Source: Longimicrobium sp. | GTDB lineage: Bacteria; Gemmatimonadota; Gemmatimonadetes; Longimicrobiales; Longimicrobiaceae | Length of the DNA: 6,992 bases | Direction: 5' to 3' | Assembly (NCBI GenBank): GCA_030446945.1 | Contig: JAUJMI010000192.1 | Location: 1-6,992, forward strand | Part shown: positions 1-5,115 of the stretch, piece by piece | Layout of the letters: the number at the start of each line of letters is the position of its first letter | Position numbering within the stretch: the stretch's first letter is position 1 | Notes under the pieces: generated by a model | Databases searched by the model: none | Seen by the model: the letters and a program-made list of their open reading frames with translations, nothing else | What the model was told of the DNA's origin: nothing | Made by a program: the position numbers and the translations under genes

Positions 1-151
1 CGTAGATGAGGCGCTGGTACAGCGTCGGACGGCGCCCGTGATCGACCGACGCCTCGCCCGCCAGCTCGCGCAGGAAGAGGAGCATGCGCGCATTCGCGCC
101 GTAGCGGCCGTTGCTCTGCCACGGCCCGCGCTCCGGCTGTGTGCCCCACAT
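1..151 (-). CDS. Partial coding region, unidentified product, running off the left edge
   Basis: The minus strand reads openly from 247 to the left edge. From about 175 leftward nearly every codon ends in G or C, as expected for a gene in this genome, whereas the opposite frame is less biased. The only in-frame ATG is at 151, giving 50 visible residues that begin MWGTQPERGPWQSNGRYGAN and continue into a helix-like stretch (LLFLRELAGE). Coding-like codons extend slightly upstream of that ATG (FDDGSALG), so the true start could be an unusual codon further up, or this could be a gene fragment that lost its 5' end. No Shine-Dalgarno sequence is evident. I do not recognise the family. If the start is 151, it is divergent from the response regulator with only 36 bases between them. 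Confidence 0.4.
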   Translation of the reverse strand, partial: MWGTQPERGPWQSNGRYGANARMLLFLRELAGEASVDHGRRPTLYQRLIY

Positions 152-176
152 GCCGAGCGCGCTGCCGTCATCGAAT

Positions 177-180
177 GGAG
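177..180 (+). promoter_or_regulatory. Ribosome binding site deciding the regulator start
   Basis: GGAG lies seven bases before the GTG at 188. It supports that codon over the upstream ATG at 38 in the same frame. Confidence 0.6.
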
Positions 181-187
181 ACCTGAC

Positions 188-949
188 GTGACGATCCGAG
201 TTGCCATCGTGGATGATGAGCCGCTCGCGGTGGAGCGGATGAGGCGTCTACTCGAAGAAGAACCCGACATTCAGGTCGTAGCCGAGTGCAGCAACGGAGC
301 GGAAGCCGTAGCGGCCATTCGGAATCAGGCCCCCGATCTCGTGTTTCTCGACGTACAGATGCCGGGCCTGGACGGGTTTGGCGTGGTCGAACAGGTCGGT
401 CCGGAAGCGATGCCGGCGACGATTTTCGCGACCGCTTTCGACGAGCATGCGCTTCAGGCATTCGATGCCAGTGCTCTGGACTACCTTCTGAAGCCATTCG
501 ACCCCGACCGGTTTGCACGCGCGCTCGATCGAGCGCGGCGCTTCCTGCGCCATCAGAACCGGGAGGAGCTCGAAGCCAAGCTTACGTCAATGCTGGGGGG
601 GCTGAACCGTACCCGACGATACCTGGATCGCTTCGTCGTGCGGTACGGACGACGGATCATCTTTGTCGATCCTGCAGAAGTCGACCGGATTGAAGCGAAC
701 GGGAACTACGCGTCCATTCACATCGGCAAGCAGGTTCATCTGCTGCGCGAGGCCATCTCGCGCCTCGAGGAGCAGCTCGATCCGGCCGCGTTCGTGCGCA
801 TCCACCGGTCGCACATCATCGCCGTGGACCGAGTTCGCCAACTGGAGTCGGTTCTTCAGGGAGAATACGTCGTGACGCTCAAGGACGGGACACGGCTCAC
901 CTCCAGCCGCACCTACCGGGAGCGGCTGGAACAGGCGGTGGGAATCTGA
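188..949 (+). CDS. LytTR-family two-component response regulator
   Basis: This is a 253-residue cytoplasmic transcription regulator of the LytR/AlgR type. Residues 1-120 form a receiver domain: acidic pocket D9-D10, phospho-acceptor D55 in FLDVQMPG, T82 in the switch position and K102 in the LKPF motif. After a linker, residues about 150-250 form a LytTR DNA-binding domain (typical stretches RIEANGNYASIHI, FVRIHRSHIIAVDRV and LKDGTRLTSSRTYRERL). Phosphorylation of D55 by a sensor kinase would be expected to promote dimerisation and binding to paired target sites. I chose the GTG at 188 because GGAG at 177-180 sits seven bases upstream and the receiver fold begins there. The frame stays open to 38, but that extension does not look like a receiver and overlaps minus-strand coding sequence. 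No kinase is visible. Third-position GC is lower than in neighbouring genes. Confidence 0.93.
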   Translation: MTIRVAIVDDEPLAVERMRRLLEEEPDIQVVAECSNGAEAVAAIRNQAPDLVFLDVQMPGLDGFGVVEQVGPEAMPATIFATAFDEHALQAFDASALDYLLKPFDPDRFARALDRARRFLRHQNREELEAKLTSMLGGLNRTRRYLDRFVVRYGRRIIFVDPAEVDRIEANGNYASIHIGKQVHLLREAISRLEEQLDPAAFVRIHRSHIIAVDRVRQLESVLQGEYVVTLKDGTRLTSSRTYRERLEQAVGI

Positions 950-994
950 GCCGGAGCCGCGTCATCGCGCGTTCGCCCGGTTATCTCCTGTTAC

Positions 995-1024
995 GGTGCA
1001 TTACGGCACCTTGACGTCTTTTGC
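995..1024 (+). terminator. Weak terminator-like hairpin after the response regulator
   Basis: GGTGC at 995-999 pairs with GCACC at 1006-1010 around a six-base loop. A moderately T-rich stretch (TTGACGTCTTTT) follows. The stem is only 5 bp, so it could be a weak intrinsic terminator for the regulator gene 46 bases upstream or a chance repeat. Confidence 0.35.
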
Positions 1025-1046
1025 TCGCCAGGGCGTGGATTAGAGT
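1019..1046 (+). promoter_or_regulatory. Possible weak promoter upstream of the cyclase
   Basis: TAGAGT at 1041-1046 matches the -10 consensus at four of six positions. The sequence before it is T-rich (TTTTGC at 1019-1024, 16-base spacer), and a good -35-like TTGACG lies at 1011-1016 but 24 bases away, which is too far. The evidence is weak, and the distance to the next start (over 350 bases) is large. Confidence 0.15.
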
Positions 1047-1109
1047 CCCACCCGGCCCATTTTCCCCAGGCTTCGAACCTCGGCGCTTCGGGCTGCGCAT
1101 CGCCGTCAC

Positions 1110-1130
1110 CGCCGCCCCCGGGGGGCGGCG
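1110..1130. repeat. Perfect GC-only inverted repeat
   Basis: CGCCGCCCCC at 1110-1119 is followed, after one G, by its exact reverse complement at 1121-1130. With a minimal loop this could form a very stable hairpin in either strand's RNA. No T tract follows on the plus strand (ATGCTGCTC) or the minus strand, so it is not a classical intrinsic terminator. Confidence 0.55.
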
Positions 1131-1392
1131 ATGCTGCTCACCGTCGCCCTCATCCCGGAGTCGCTCTCGCGGGTTCGGGATTGGGCTCACCGGCGCGCGC
1201 TCTGATCCCGCGACCTTGCCCCTCTACCTGTGCGGCGGCGCGCGCGTGGGCCCGGTGTTCACCCTTCCTCCGGGCGAGGTGCCGCGCGGGGAGGTGCCTC
1301 GTTCAACTTGCTTTTGTGTCCGGTTGGCCGCGGGAGTACCATCGCTGTGCGGCGCCGTCCGCGTTCGATCGCTCTGGCCCACCACCGCGAGC

Positions 1393-1400
1393 GGGGAGGA
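1393..1400 (+). promoter_or_regulatory. Ribosome binding site of the interrupted cyclase
   Basis: GGGGAGGA, three bases before ATG 1404 (GGAG core somewhat further back), fixes the start of the cyclase reading frame. It shows the 5' end of the gene is intact. Confidence 0.55.
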
Positions 1401-1403
1401 CCC

Positions 1404-1841
1404 ATGTCAGCGCAACGCACACAGGAAGTGATGGAGCGGTACATCGCCTCCGAGCACTCGGACGTGAGCATGATGGCGGACGACGCGGTCTTCACCGTGA
1501 TGGCCACGGGACAGGAGGCCTAGGGGCGCGACGCCATCCAGCAGATGCTGACGTACTTCTACCACCAGGCTTTCGACGCGCATGCCGAGATGGGGCTGAC
1601 GATCTACACCGACGACCACGCGGTGCTCGAAGGGTACTTCGTGGGCCGGCACACCGGGGAGTTCGCCGGCATCCCCGCGACCAACCGGTCCGTGCGGGTA
1701 CCGCTCTGCGTTGTTTACGATCTCGCGGATGGCCGGATCACGCGTGGGCGCGTCTACTTCGAGATGCCCGTGCTGGTGGCGCAGCTCACCGGCGGCGATT
1801 CGCGCGGGCAGGTGGAGGAGCCCGCCCCGGTCGTGGCGTGA
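1404..1841 (+). pseudogene. SnoaL/NTF2-like cyclase interrupted by an in-frame TAG
   Basis: The gene begins at ATG 1404 with GGGGAGGA (1393-1400) just upstream. It reads MSAQRTQEVMERYIASEHSD through ATGQEA, meets TAG at 1521-1523 (codon 40), then continues in the same frame as GRDAIQQMLTYFYHQAFDAH and on to TGA at 1839-1841. Both halves together make one 145-position protein of the usual length for the SnoaL-like polyketide-cyclase/NTF2 superfamily. The GRDAI helix, the GIPATNRSVRVP strand and YDLADGRITRGRVYFEMP are all typical. Members are small alpha+beta-barrel proteins, often of unknown substrate. A single base change (CAG or TGG to TAG) would explain the break. The downstream half is intact and keeps coding-like codon use, so the mutation is recent, a sequencing error, or suppressed. 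The 39-residue product alone would not fold as this domain. Confidence 0.75.
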
Positions 1842-1886
1842 TCGCGGGGATCCTGGCTCGCGCCGCATGCCGGTCCACGCAGTACG

Positions 1887-1934
1887 ATCCCGCACGAGGC
1901 CCGCCTTCGGCTCGTGCGGGATTCTCGTTCTCTT
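1887..1934 (+). terminator. Strong intrinsic terminator after the cyclase
   Basis: ATCCCGCACGAG at 1887-1898 pairs perfectly over 12 bp with CTCGTGCGGGAT at 1911-1922. The loop contains a small inner stem (CCG/CGG, 1901-1910). A T-rich tail, TTCTCGTTCTCTT, follows on the plus strand. It lies 46 bases after the cyclase stop and 24 bases before the stop of the convergent small gene, so it probably ends transcription from the left. Confidence 0.85.
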
Positions 1935-1957
1935 CGCGGTGCGGTGCAGCATGCCGC

Positions 1958-2158
1958 CTACCTGGGGGATGCGACCGATGCCTGCAGCGCGGCAGCCAGC
2001 CCCGCATCGCCGCTCAGGATCTGAGCCCAGGGAAGCTCGAGCCCCTTTCGCTTCCCCTTCCTGGTGATCCTCAGCCGCTCCGGCTCCAGCGTAACGACGT
2101 AGATCGTGCCGTCCACCTCGATCTCGCGCTTGAGCGGCTTCTCCAGCTTTGTCACCAT
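1958..2158 (-). CDS. Small conserved-looking hypothetical protein (66 residues)
   Basis: A 66-residue protein begins MVTKLEKPLKREIEVDGTIY and continues VVTLEPERLRITRKGKRKG, LELPWAQILSGDAGLAAALQ and a short tail. The first two thirds look like a small beta-sheet (alternating hydrophobic strands around DGT and PERLR) with a strongly basic RKGKRKG turn. The last third looks like a helix. There is no signal peptide, membrane segment or cysteine, so it is probably cytoplasmic. ATG 2158 is preceded by AGGAG (2169-2173) at ten bases, which fixes the start. The pattern (basic turn, then ELxWxxIxSGDAxLxxAL) resembles small uncharacterised proteins I associate with soil bacteria, but I cannot assign a function. 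It converges with the cyclase gene across the terminator at 1887-1934. Confidence 0.72.
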   Translation of the reverse strand: MVTKLEKPLKREIEVDGTIYVVTLEPERLRITRKGKRKGLELPWAQILSGDAGLAAALQASVASPR

Positions 2159-2488
2159 TTCGAAAGTTCTCCTGGATCGAGACGTCCCCGCGGTTCTGCC
2201 GGCGAGCGCGCCCGGATAGCGGCCCGCAGCCGCGATCCCCTGCCGCGCATGGGAGCGGATTCACCCACGCCGAACTTCCTGAGCGAAGCGCCTCACCGCC
2301 CTCGGGCCATCCGCACGCTTGGCGCGGAGCGAAGGAGACGGTCTCCGCCGCGAGCACCGCCATGATCGGTGCCCGTGGGGATCGAGTCGTGCGCCGGCTG
2401 ACCATTCGGCGGCGAACGATGCCGCTCATGGATGCCGGACGCTCTGGCATGCCGGTGCCGGATGCGGGCCCCGGCGCGTTTTCAGGGT

Positions 2489-2514
2489 ACGGGCAGACAC
2501 GCAGGTCTGCCCGT
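2489..2514. repeat. Perfect 10-bp inverted repeat, possibly a dispersed palindromic element
   Basis: ACGGGCAGAC at 2489-2498 and GTCTGCCCGT at 2505-2514 are exact reverse complements around the six-base loop ACGCAG. Neither side has a T run long enough for an intrinsic terminator (the minus-strand continuation is ACCCTGAAAACG). It lies about 100 bases past the end of the exported-protein gene. Its form is like REP-type intergenic palindromes, but whether it recurs elsewhere cannot be seen from this window. Confidence 0.6.
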
Positions 2515-2540
2515 CCGCGACCCGTGCGGAGCGCGTTGGT

Positions 2541-2558
2541 GGGGCGGGGAGGGGCGGG
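2541..2558 (+). other. Four G-tracts with single-base loops (potential G-quadruplex)
   Basis: GGGG at 2541-2544, GGGG at 2546-2549, GGGG at 2551-2554 and GGG at 2556-2558 are separated by single bases C, A and C. This is an ideal intramolecular quadruplex pattern on the plus strand, the template strand for transcription arriving from the minus-strand gene. Confidence 0.5.
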
Positions 2559-2575
2559 CGCGATGGATCACGCCC
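2556..2575 (-). terminator. Hairpin just beyond the exported-protein gene
   Basis: On the minus strand GGGCGTGAT and ATCGCGCCC flank two bases. All nine positions can pair in RNA if one G-U wobble is allowed (the innermost pair must open for a loop). On the plus strand the same position is a C-A mismatch, so the hairpin is better suited to the minus transcript. It lies 37 bases after the stop at 2612. No U tract follows, so it may protect a 3' end or act with a factor instead of ending transcription alone. Confidence 0.35.
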
Positions 2576-2611
2576 CCTTGCTGCGGCTCCACGCGGCCCG
2601 GCCCACCGGCC

Positions 2612-3589
2612 CTACTGATACTGGATGTACAGCGGCTTCGGCTCCAGGCGGAGGAGGTCGCGCGGGGTCATCAGGGGGTGGCCCTGCTTGGTGTCGTTGT
2701 GGTAGAAGAGCTTGAAGCCCGCGTACTGCACCGGGTCCCGCACCACGAACGCCTCGTACGAGTCGCGCTTCAGGAAAGGAGGGCCCCAGCCGTCCATGTG
2801 GACGACGAACTGCACCTCCGGGCGCAGGCGGATCGACGGCGCGTCGGTGAGCATCCGGCGGGTGAAGCGGTGCACCACCAGCACCTTGGGCGGCAGGTTG
2901 TGCTTGCGCACCAGGTCTGCCAGAAAGCCGGCGGCGTAGTTCACGTCCGCGGCGCTCATGGTGCCCACGCGCGTGCCGGGCCGCTGCCCGCCCTTCATGT
3001 AGAACTCCGGGTCGAGCCCCAGGTGCACGTCGGGGTTGCGCAGGATCCACTCGAAGCGCGGCAGGAGGCTGCGGATGTTGTCCGTGCCGATCTGCAGGTC
3101 CACGAAGAGGATCCCGTTCACCTCGCGCGCCCACTGGTGCACCATCCGCACCGTGGAGTCGCGCACGATGGCGCGGTAGTGCCCGGACGGGCCTGCATCC
3201 GCCTGCGCCACCGCTGCTACCAGGTGCAGGCAGGGCTTCACCGGATGCGCCGAGTCCGCGGCGTTCCAGCGGGCCACCTCGCGCTGCAGCCGCTGCAGCA
3301 TCTCGGCCTTGGGATACTGCCCGAGCGCGCCCATCCGCCGCGATGCCGGGTTGCCGTAGTAGCACACGATCCGCCTGTTCGGCAGGAGCGCGCCGGGAAG
3401 CGCGCGCGGGCCCTCCACCGGCCACCCGATGCGCCGCGCCAGCTCCGGGCTCTCCCCCGAGCGGCGCGCCGCCGGCCGCTTCGTGGGCGTGGTGTCGCCC
3501 GGCGCTGTTGCGTGCAGCGGGGCGGCGGTAAGCGCGGCGGCGAGGATCGCCGGCCTGAGCAGCGTGCGCGCGGTGATGGTTGGCTTCAC
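2612..3589 (-). CDS. Exported protein of unknown function
   Basis: A 325-residue protein begins with a Sec-type signal peptide: basic start, hydrophobic core LLRPAILAAALTAAP and a probable cleavage after HATA near residue 29. A Pro/Arg-rich linker follows to about 65. The rest has regular strand-helix units: CYYGNP (76-81), GILFVDLQIGTDN (159-171), VHLGLDPEFYM (188-198), KVLVVHRFT (235-243), VQFVVHMDGWG (259-269) and FKLFYHND (292-299). This resembles a TIM-barrel-like fold with acidic and histidine residues at strand ends (D164, D193, E195, H240, H264, D266), as in many glycoside-hydrolase-like enzymes, but I recognise no named family and no substrate can be given. The start is GTG 3589, with AGGA (3601-3604) eleven bases upstream. 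No operon partner is visible. Confidence 0.85.
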   Translation of the reverse strand: MKPTITARTLLRPAILAAALTAAPLHATAPGDTTPTKRPAARRSGESPELARRIGWPVEGPRALPGALLPNRRIVCYYGNPASRRMGALGQYPKAEMLQRLQREVARWNAADSAHPVKPCLHLVAAVAQADAGPSGHYRAIVRDSTVRMVHQWAREVNGILFVDLQIGTDNIRSLLPRFEWILRNPDVHLGLDPEFYMKGGQRPGTRVGTMSAADVNYAAGFLADLVRKHNLPPKVLVVHRFTRRMLTDAPSIRLRPEVQFVVHMDGWGPPFLKRDSYEAFVVRDPVQYAGFKLFYHNDTKQGHPLMTPRDLLRLEPKPLYIQYQ

Positions 3590-3817
3590 GACGGGGTTGT
3601 TCCTGGGATGAGTTGCAGGATTGGACTCCCATCAGATACAGCGTGCGCCGCGCCGCCGCCAGGGTCCGCAGCCGCGCGACCGGCGATGCGCACGGCTGCG
3701 GCCTCGGAGTATGATGAAACTCCCGCGCCTTTTGACCCGTTGCTTGGCAGGCAGACCGCAACCGGCGGCAGGCGCTACTCCCTCCACCTGCCGCCGATCC
3801 ACTGTCGAGGGGACGGC

Positions 3818-3824
3818 GAGGAGG
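3818..3824 (+). promoter_or_regulatory. Strong ribosome binding site before a 28-residue gene
   Basis: GAGGAGG, six bases before ATG 3831, is the best Shine-Dalgarno sequence in the window. It is the main reason for believing the very short reading frame that follows. Confidence 0.6.
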
Positions 3825-3830
3825 TTCACC

Positions 3831-3917
3831 ATGCCGAAGGCCAGCGCGGCCCCCCGCCCGCCGAACGGGCCCAGCACCACTGGCAACCCTTCTGGGAAAG
3901 GCCGGGGCAACAACTGA
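3831..3917 (+). CDS. Small Pro/Gly/Asn-rich protein (28 residues)
   Basis: The peptide starts MPKASAAPRPPNGPSTTGNP and ends SGKGRGNN. It is basic, rich in Pro, Gly, Ser and Asn, and has no Cys, Trp or hydrophobic segment, so it should be disordered and cytoplasmic. A bacteriocin-type leader is not evident. Support comes from layout: GAGGAGG at ideal spacing before the ATG, and a GC-rich terminator starting 13 bases after the TGA, so the frame has its own translation and termination signals. Small proteins ending in a similar NPSGxGRGN pattern seem familiar from other bacteria, but I cannot confirm a family. No convincing promoter is seen; the upstream 200 bases contain TTGACC at 3732-3737 without a matching -10. 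An alternative is a chance frame behind a fortuitous purine run. Confidence 0.5.
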   Translation: MPKASAAPRPPNGPSTTGNPSGKGRGNN

Positions 3918-3929
3918 AGCGGTAGCGAC

Positions 3930-3964
3930 CGAGCCCCCGGGGGAACCTCCCCTTCGGGGGCTCG
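3930..3964. terminator. GC-rich terminator hairpin, possibly bidirectional
   Basis: CGAGCCCCC at 3930-3938 pairs over 9 bp with GGGGGCTCG at 3956-3964. The interior offers competing stems (GGGG 3939-3942 with CCCC 3949-3952, and CCCC 3949-3952 with GGGG 3957-3960 around a TTCG loop). The plus-strand tail is only mildly T-rich (CAGGTTTCAGG). It sits between two convergent small reading frames and could serve both. Confidence 0.55.
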
Positions 3965-3999
3965 CAGGTTTCAGGGCGCGCGGATCAGCGCCAGCGCGT

Positions 4000-4128
4000 T
4001 CAATCTTGCTCGAACGCGTACTTGCCTCCGCAGGTCTCGTGGAGCTCGCCCGGATCTGTTCCAAAGAATCCGGACTCTTCCAGGTGGAGAGCCCCGTCTC
4101 TCGCGACGATGCGGTACCGGCCGCACAT
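4000..4128 (-). CDS. Candidate small Cys-containing protein (42 residues)
   Basis: The frame starts MCGRYRIVARDGALHLEESG and continues FFGTDPGELHETCGGKYAFE to a final QD. It has cysteines at 2 and 33 and a mixed strand-like pattern, with no signal peptide or membrane segment. The MCGRY start recalls the catalytic N-terminus of SRAP/HMCES peptidases, but the rest does not fit that family and is far too short. Third-position GC is about 73%, lower than in the sure genes here. No Shine-Dalgarno sequence precedes ATG 4128. The open frame extends upstream without another start to the TGA of the transporter at 4231, in the same frame, so it could also be the 3' remnant of a longer gene. It ends 36 bases from the shared hairpin at 3930-3964. 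Confidence 0.3.
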   Translation of the reverse strand: MCGRYRIVARDGALHLEESGFFGTDPGELHETCGGKYAFEQD

Positions 4129-4230
4129 GTGGATGAGGGAAGGTCTTGCGGAGGAGCCGTACGCGAATCGGCAGGACTGAAGATGCTCGACCGGCGTGGG
4201 TGATTCAAGCCGCGCTGTCCAAAGAGCTGA

Positions 4231-5115
4231 TCAGCCGAACAGCGCCACCAGCATCGCGCCGCCGCTGATCAGGAGCGCGCCGGCCAGCCGTGTGCCGGCC
4301 GCTGCGCGCTCGCGGAGGAGCACAATGCCCAGCACGGTCGCGAACAGGATTCCGGTTGAGGTGATGGCGATTACATATCCCGTCTGCGCGGCGCGGAAGG
4401 CCAGGTGAAGGCCGACCTGCTGCAGCGCGAAGCAGCACCCCGCGAGCGCCACGAGCCGGCCCCACGGACTCCCCGCCGCCGGGAGGCCGACCCCCGCCGG
4501 CGCCCTACACGCCATCCAGGGAAGCAGCGCCGCCAGCACCAGGCCCGTCCCCAGCGCCAGCGTCACGGCCCACGGGAAAGGCCCGACCGCCGCGATCCCC
4601 ATCTTGTGCACAAGCGTCGCCAGGCTCCACGCGCACGCCGAGGCGACGGCGTACCAGCTCGCCCGCTCGCGCGCCAGCGATCGCAGCGGCTGGAGCAGCG
4701 AGGCGCCCGGCGCGAGCCCCACGCAGTACACCCCCACCGTGACGAGCGCGACCCCGAGCCCCGCCTCGCGCGTGGGCACCTCTTTCAGGAAGACGACGCC
4801 GCCCGCCATCACCAGCGGCGGAAGCAGCCCGAGCAGCGGCTGCACGAGCGAAAGGTCGCCCGCGCGCAGGGCGAGCGTGAGGAAGATCGTGCCCAGTACC
4901 TCGGGGACCAGCACCATCCCCGCCGCGCGCCAGTAGGCGGGCGACAGCTCGGGCCACGCCCCCAGAGCCGCCACGAGGCCCAGCAGGATCATCCCCGCCA
5001 CCAGCCGCGCCGCCACCGTAGACACGACGGCGCCGCCGTGCCCGACCGCGCGCTTGAGCGAGAAGCTCGATCCCGCCGAGCCGCAGGCGGAGATGAGTGC
5101 CAGGAAGATCCACAT
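4231..5115 (-). CDS. EamA/DMT-superfamily membrane transporter
   Basis: This 294-residue integral membrane protein has about ten hydrophobic helices in two similar halves, the layout of the drug/metabolite transporter superfamily (EamA type). The first half (about 1-135) ends with LVQPLLGLLPPLVMAGGVVF, LKEVPTREAGLGVALVTVGV. The second (about 150-294) ends with YVIAITSTGILFATVLGIVL, LRERAAAGTRLAGALLISGG. The recurring 'acidic-Arg/Lys plus helix with small residues' close to each half's end is typical. Such proteins export or import small metabolites, and the substrate cannot be told from sequence. It would lie in the inner membrane. ATG 5115 begins a good first helix, but only a weak AAGG stands two bases upstream, so initiation may be inefficient. 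It is divergent from the MbtH gene, with 376 bases between. Confidence 0.88.
   Translation of the reverse strand: MWIFLALISACGSAGSSFSLKRAVGHGGAVVSTVAARLVAGMILLGLVAALGAWPELSPAYWRAAGMVLVPEVLGTIFLTLALRAGDLSLVQPLLGLLPPLVMAGGVVFLKEVPTREAGLGVALVTVGVYCVGLAPGASLLQPLRSLARERASWYAVASACAWSLATLVHKMGIAAVGPFPWAVTLALGTGLVLAALLPWMACRAPAGVGLPAAGSPWGRLVALAGCCFALQQVGLHLAFRAAQTGYVIAITSTGILFATVLGIVLLRERAAAGTRLAGALLISGGAMLVALFG

Larger units (their letters stand above)
950..1403. other. Gene-free stretch between regulator and interrupted cyclase
   Basis: No frame here shows convincing protein sequence on either strand. It holds a weak hairpin just after the regulator (995-1010), a possible promoter around 1019-1046, a perfect GC-only inverted repeat at 1110-1130, three alternating copies of a 6-bp inverted element at 1152-1210, and two direct copies of GAGGTGCC at 1276-1283 and 1291-1298. 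Some of this is probably the leader and promoter of the cyclase gene, but no single element is strong enough to name. Confidence 0.5.
2159..2611. other. Gene-free stretch with inverted repeat and G-tracts
   Basis: No convincing coding frame is seen on either strand. The right end (about 2159-2175) holds the ribosome binding site of the 66-residue gene. Further along are the perfect inverted repeat 2489-2514, the G-tract cluster 2541-2558 and the hairpin 2556-2575 that follows the exported-protein gene. Between 2180 and 2480 I see nothing I can name. A promoter for the 66-residue gene must lie somewhere in this stretch. Confidence 0.5.

Noticed and set aside
38..187. N-terminal extension of the response regulator from the ATG at 38
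   Set aside because: The 50 extra residues do not resemble a receiver domain, overlap better minus-strand coding sequence, and a good ribosome binding site precedes the GTG at 188.
1030..1100. tRNA-like pieces: TTCGAA within a short stem near 1073 and GTGGATTAGAGTCCCAC near 1035
   Set aside because: The T-arm-like stem has mismatches on either strand, no D-arm or acceptor stem can be matched, and the order of the pieces is wrong on the minus strand.
1276..1298. Two copies of GAGGTGCC spaced 15 bases apart, considered as regulator half-sites
   Set aside because: Only two 8-base copies in GC-rich sequence without a third copy or promoter context; chance is likely.
1181..2365. Long open frame on the plus strand across the cyclase region
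   Set aside because: It is Arg/Ala/Pro-rich, the usual look of an out-of-phase frame in GC-rich DNA, and overlaps the cyclase gene, the terminator and the 66-residue gene.
2432..3925. Very long open frame on the plus strand opposite the exported-protein gene
   Set aside because: It is low in hydrophobic order, rich in Arg, His and Ala, and is the antisense shadow of a clearly coding minus-strand gene with a signal peptide.
4006..4203. 65-residue plus-strand frame opposite the MCGRY candidate
   Set aside because: It has a TTG start, weaker third-position GC (about 63%) than the minus-strand frame and no ribosome binding site. Neither frame is certain, but this is the weaker one.
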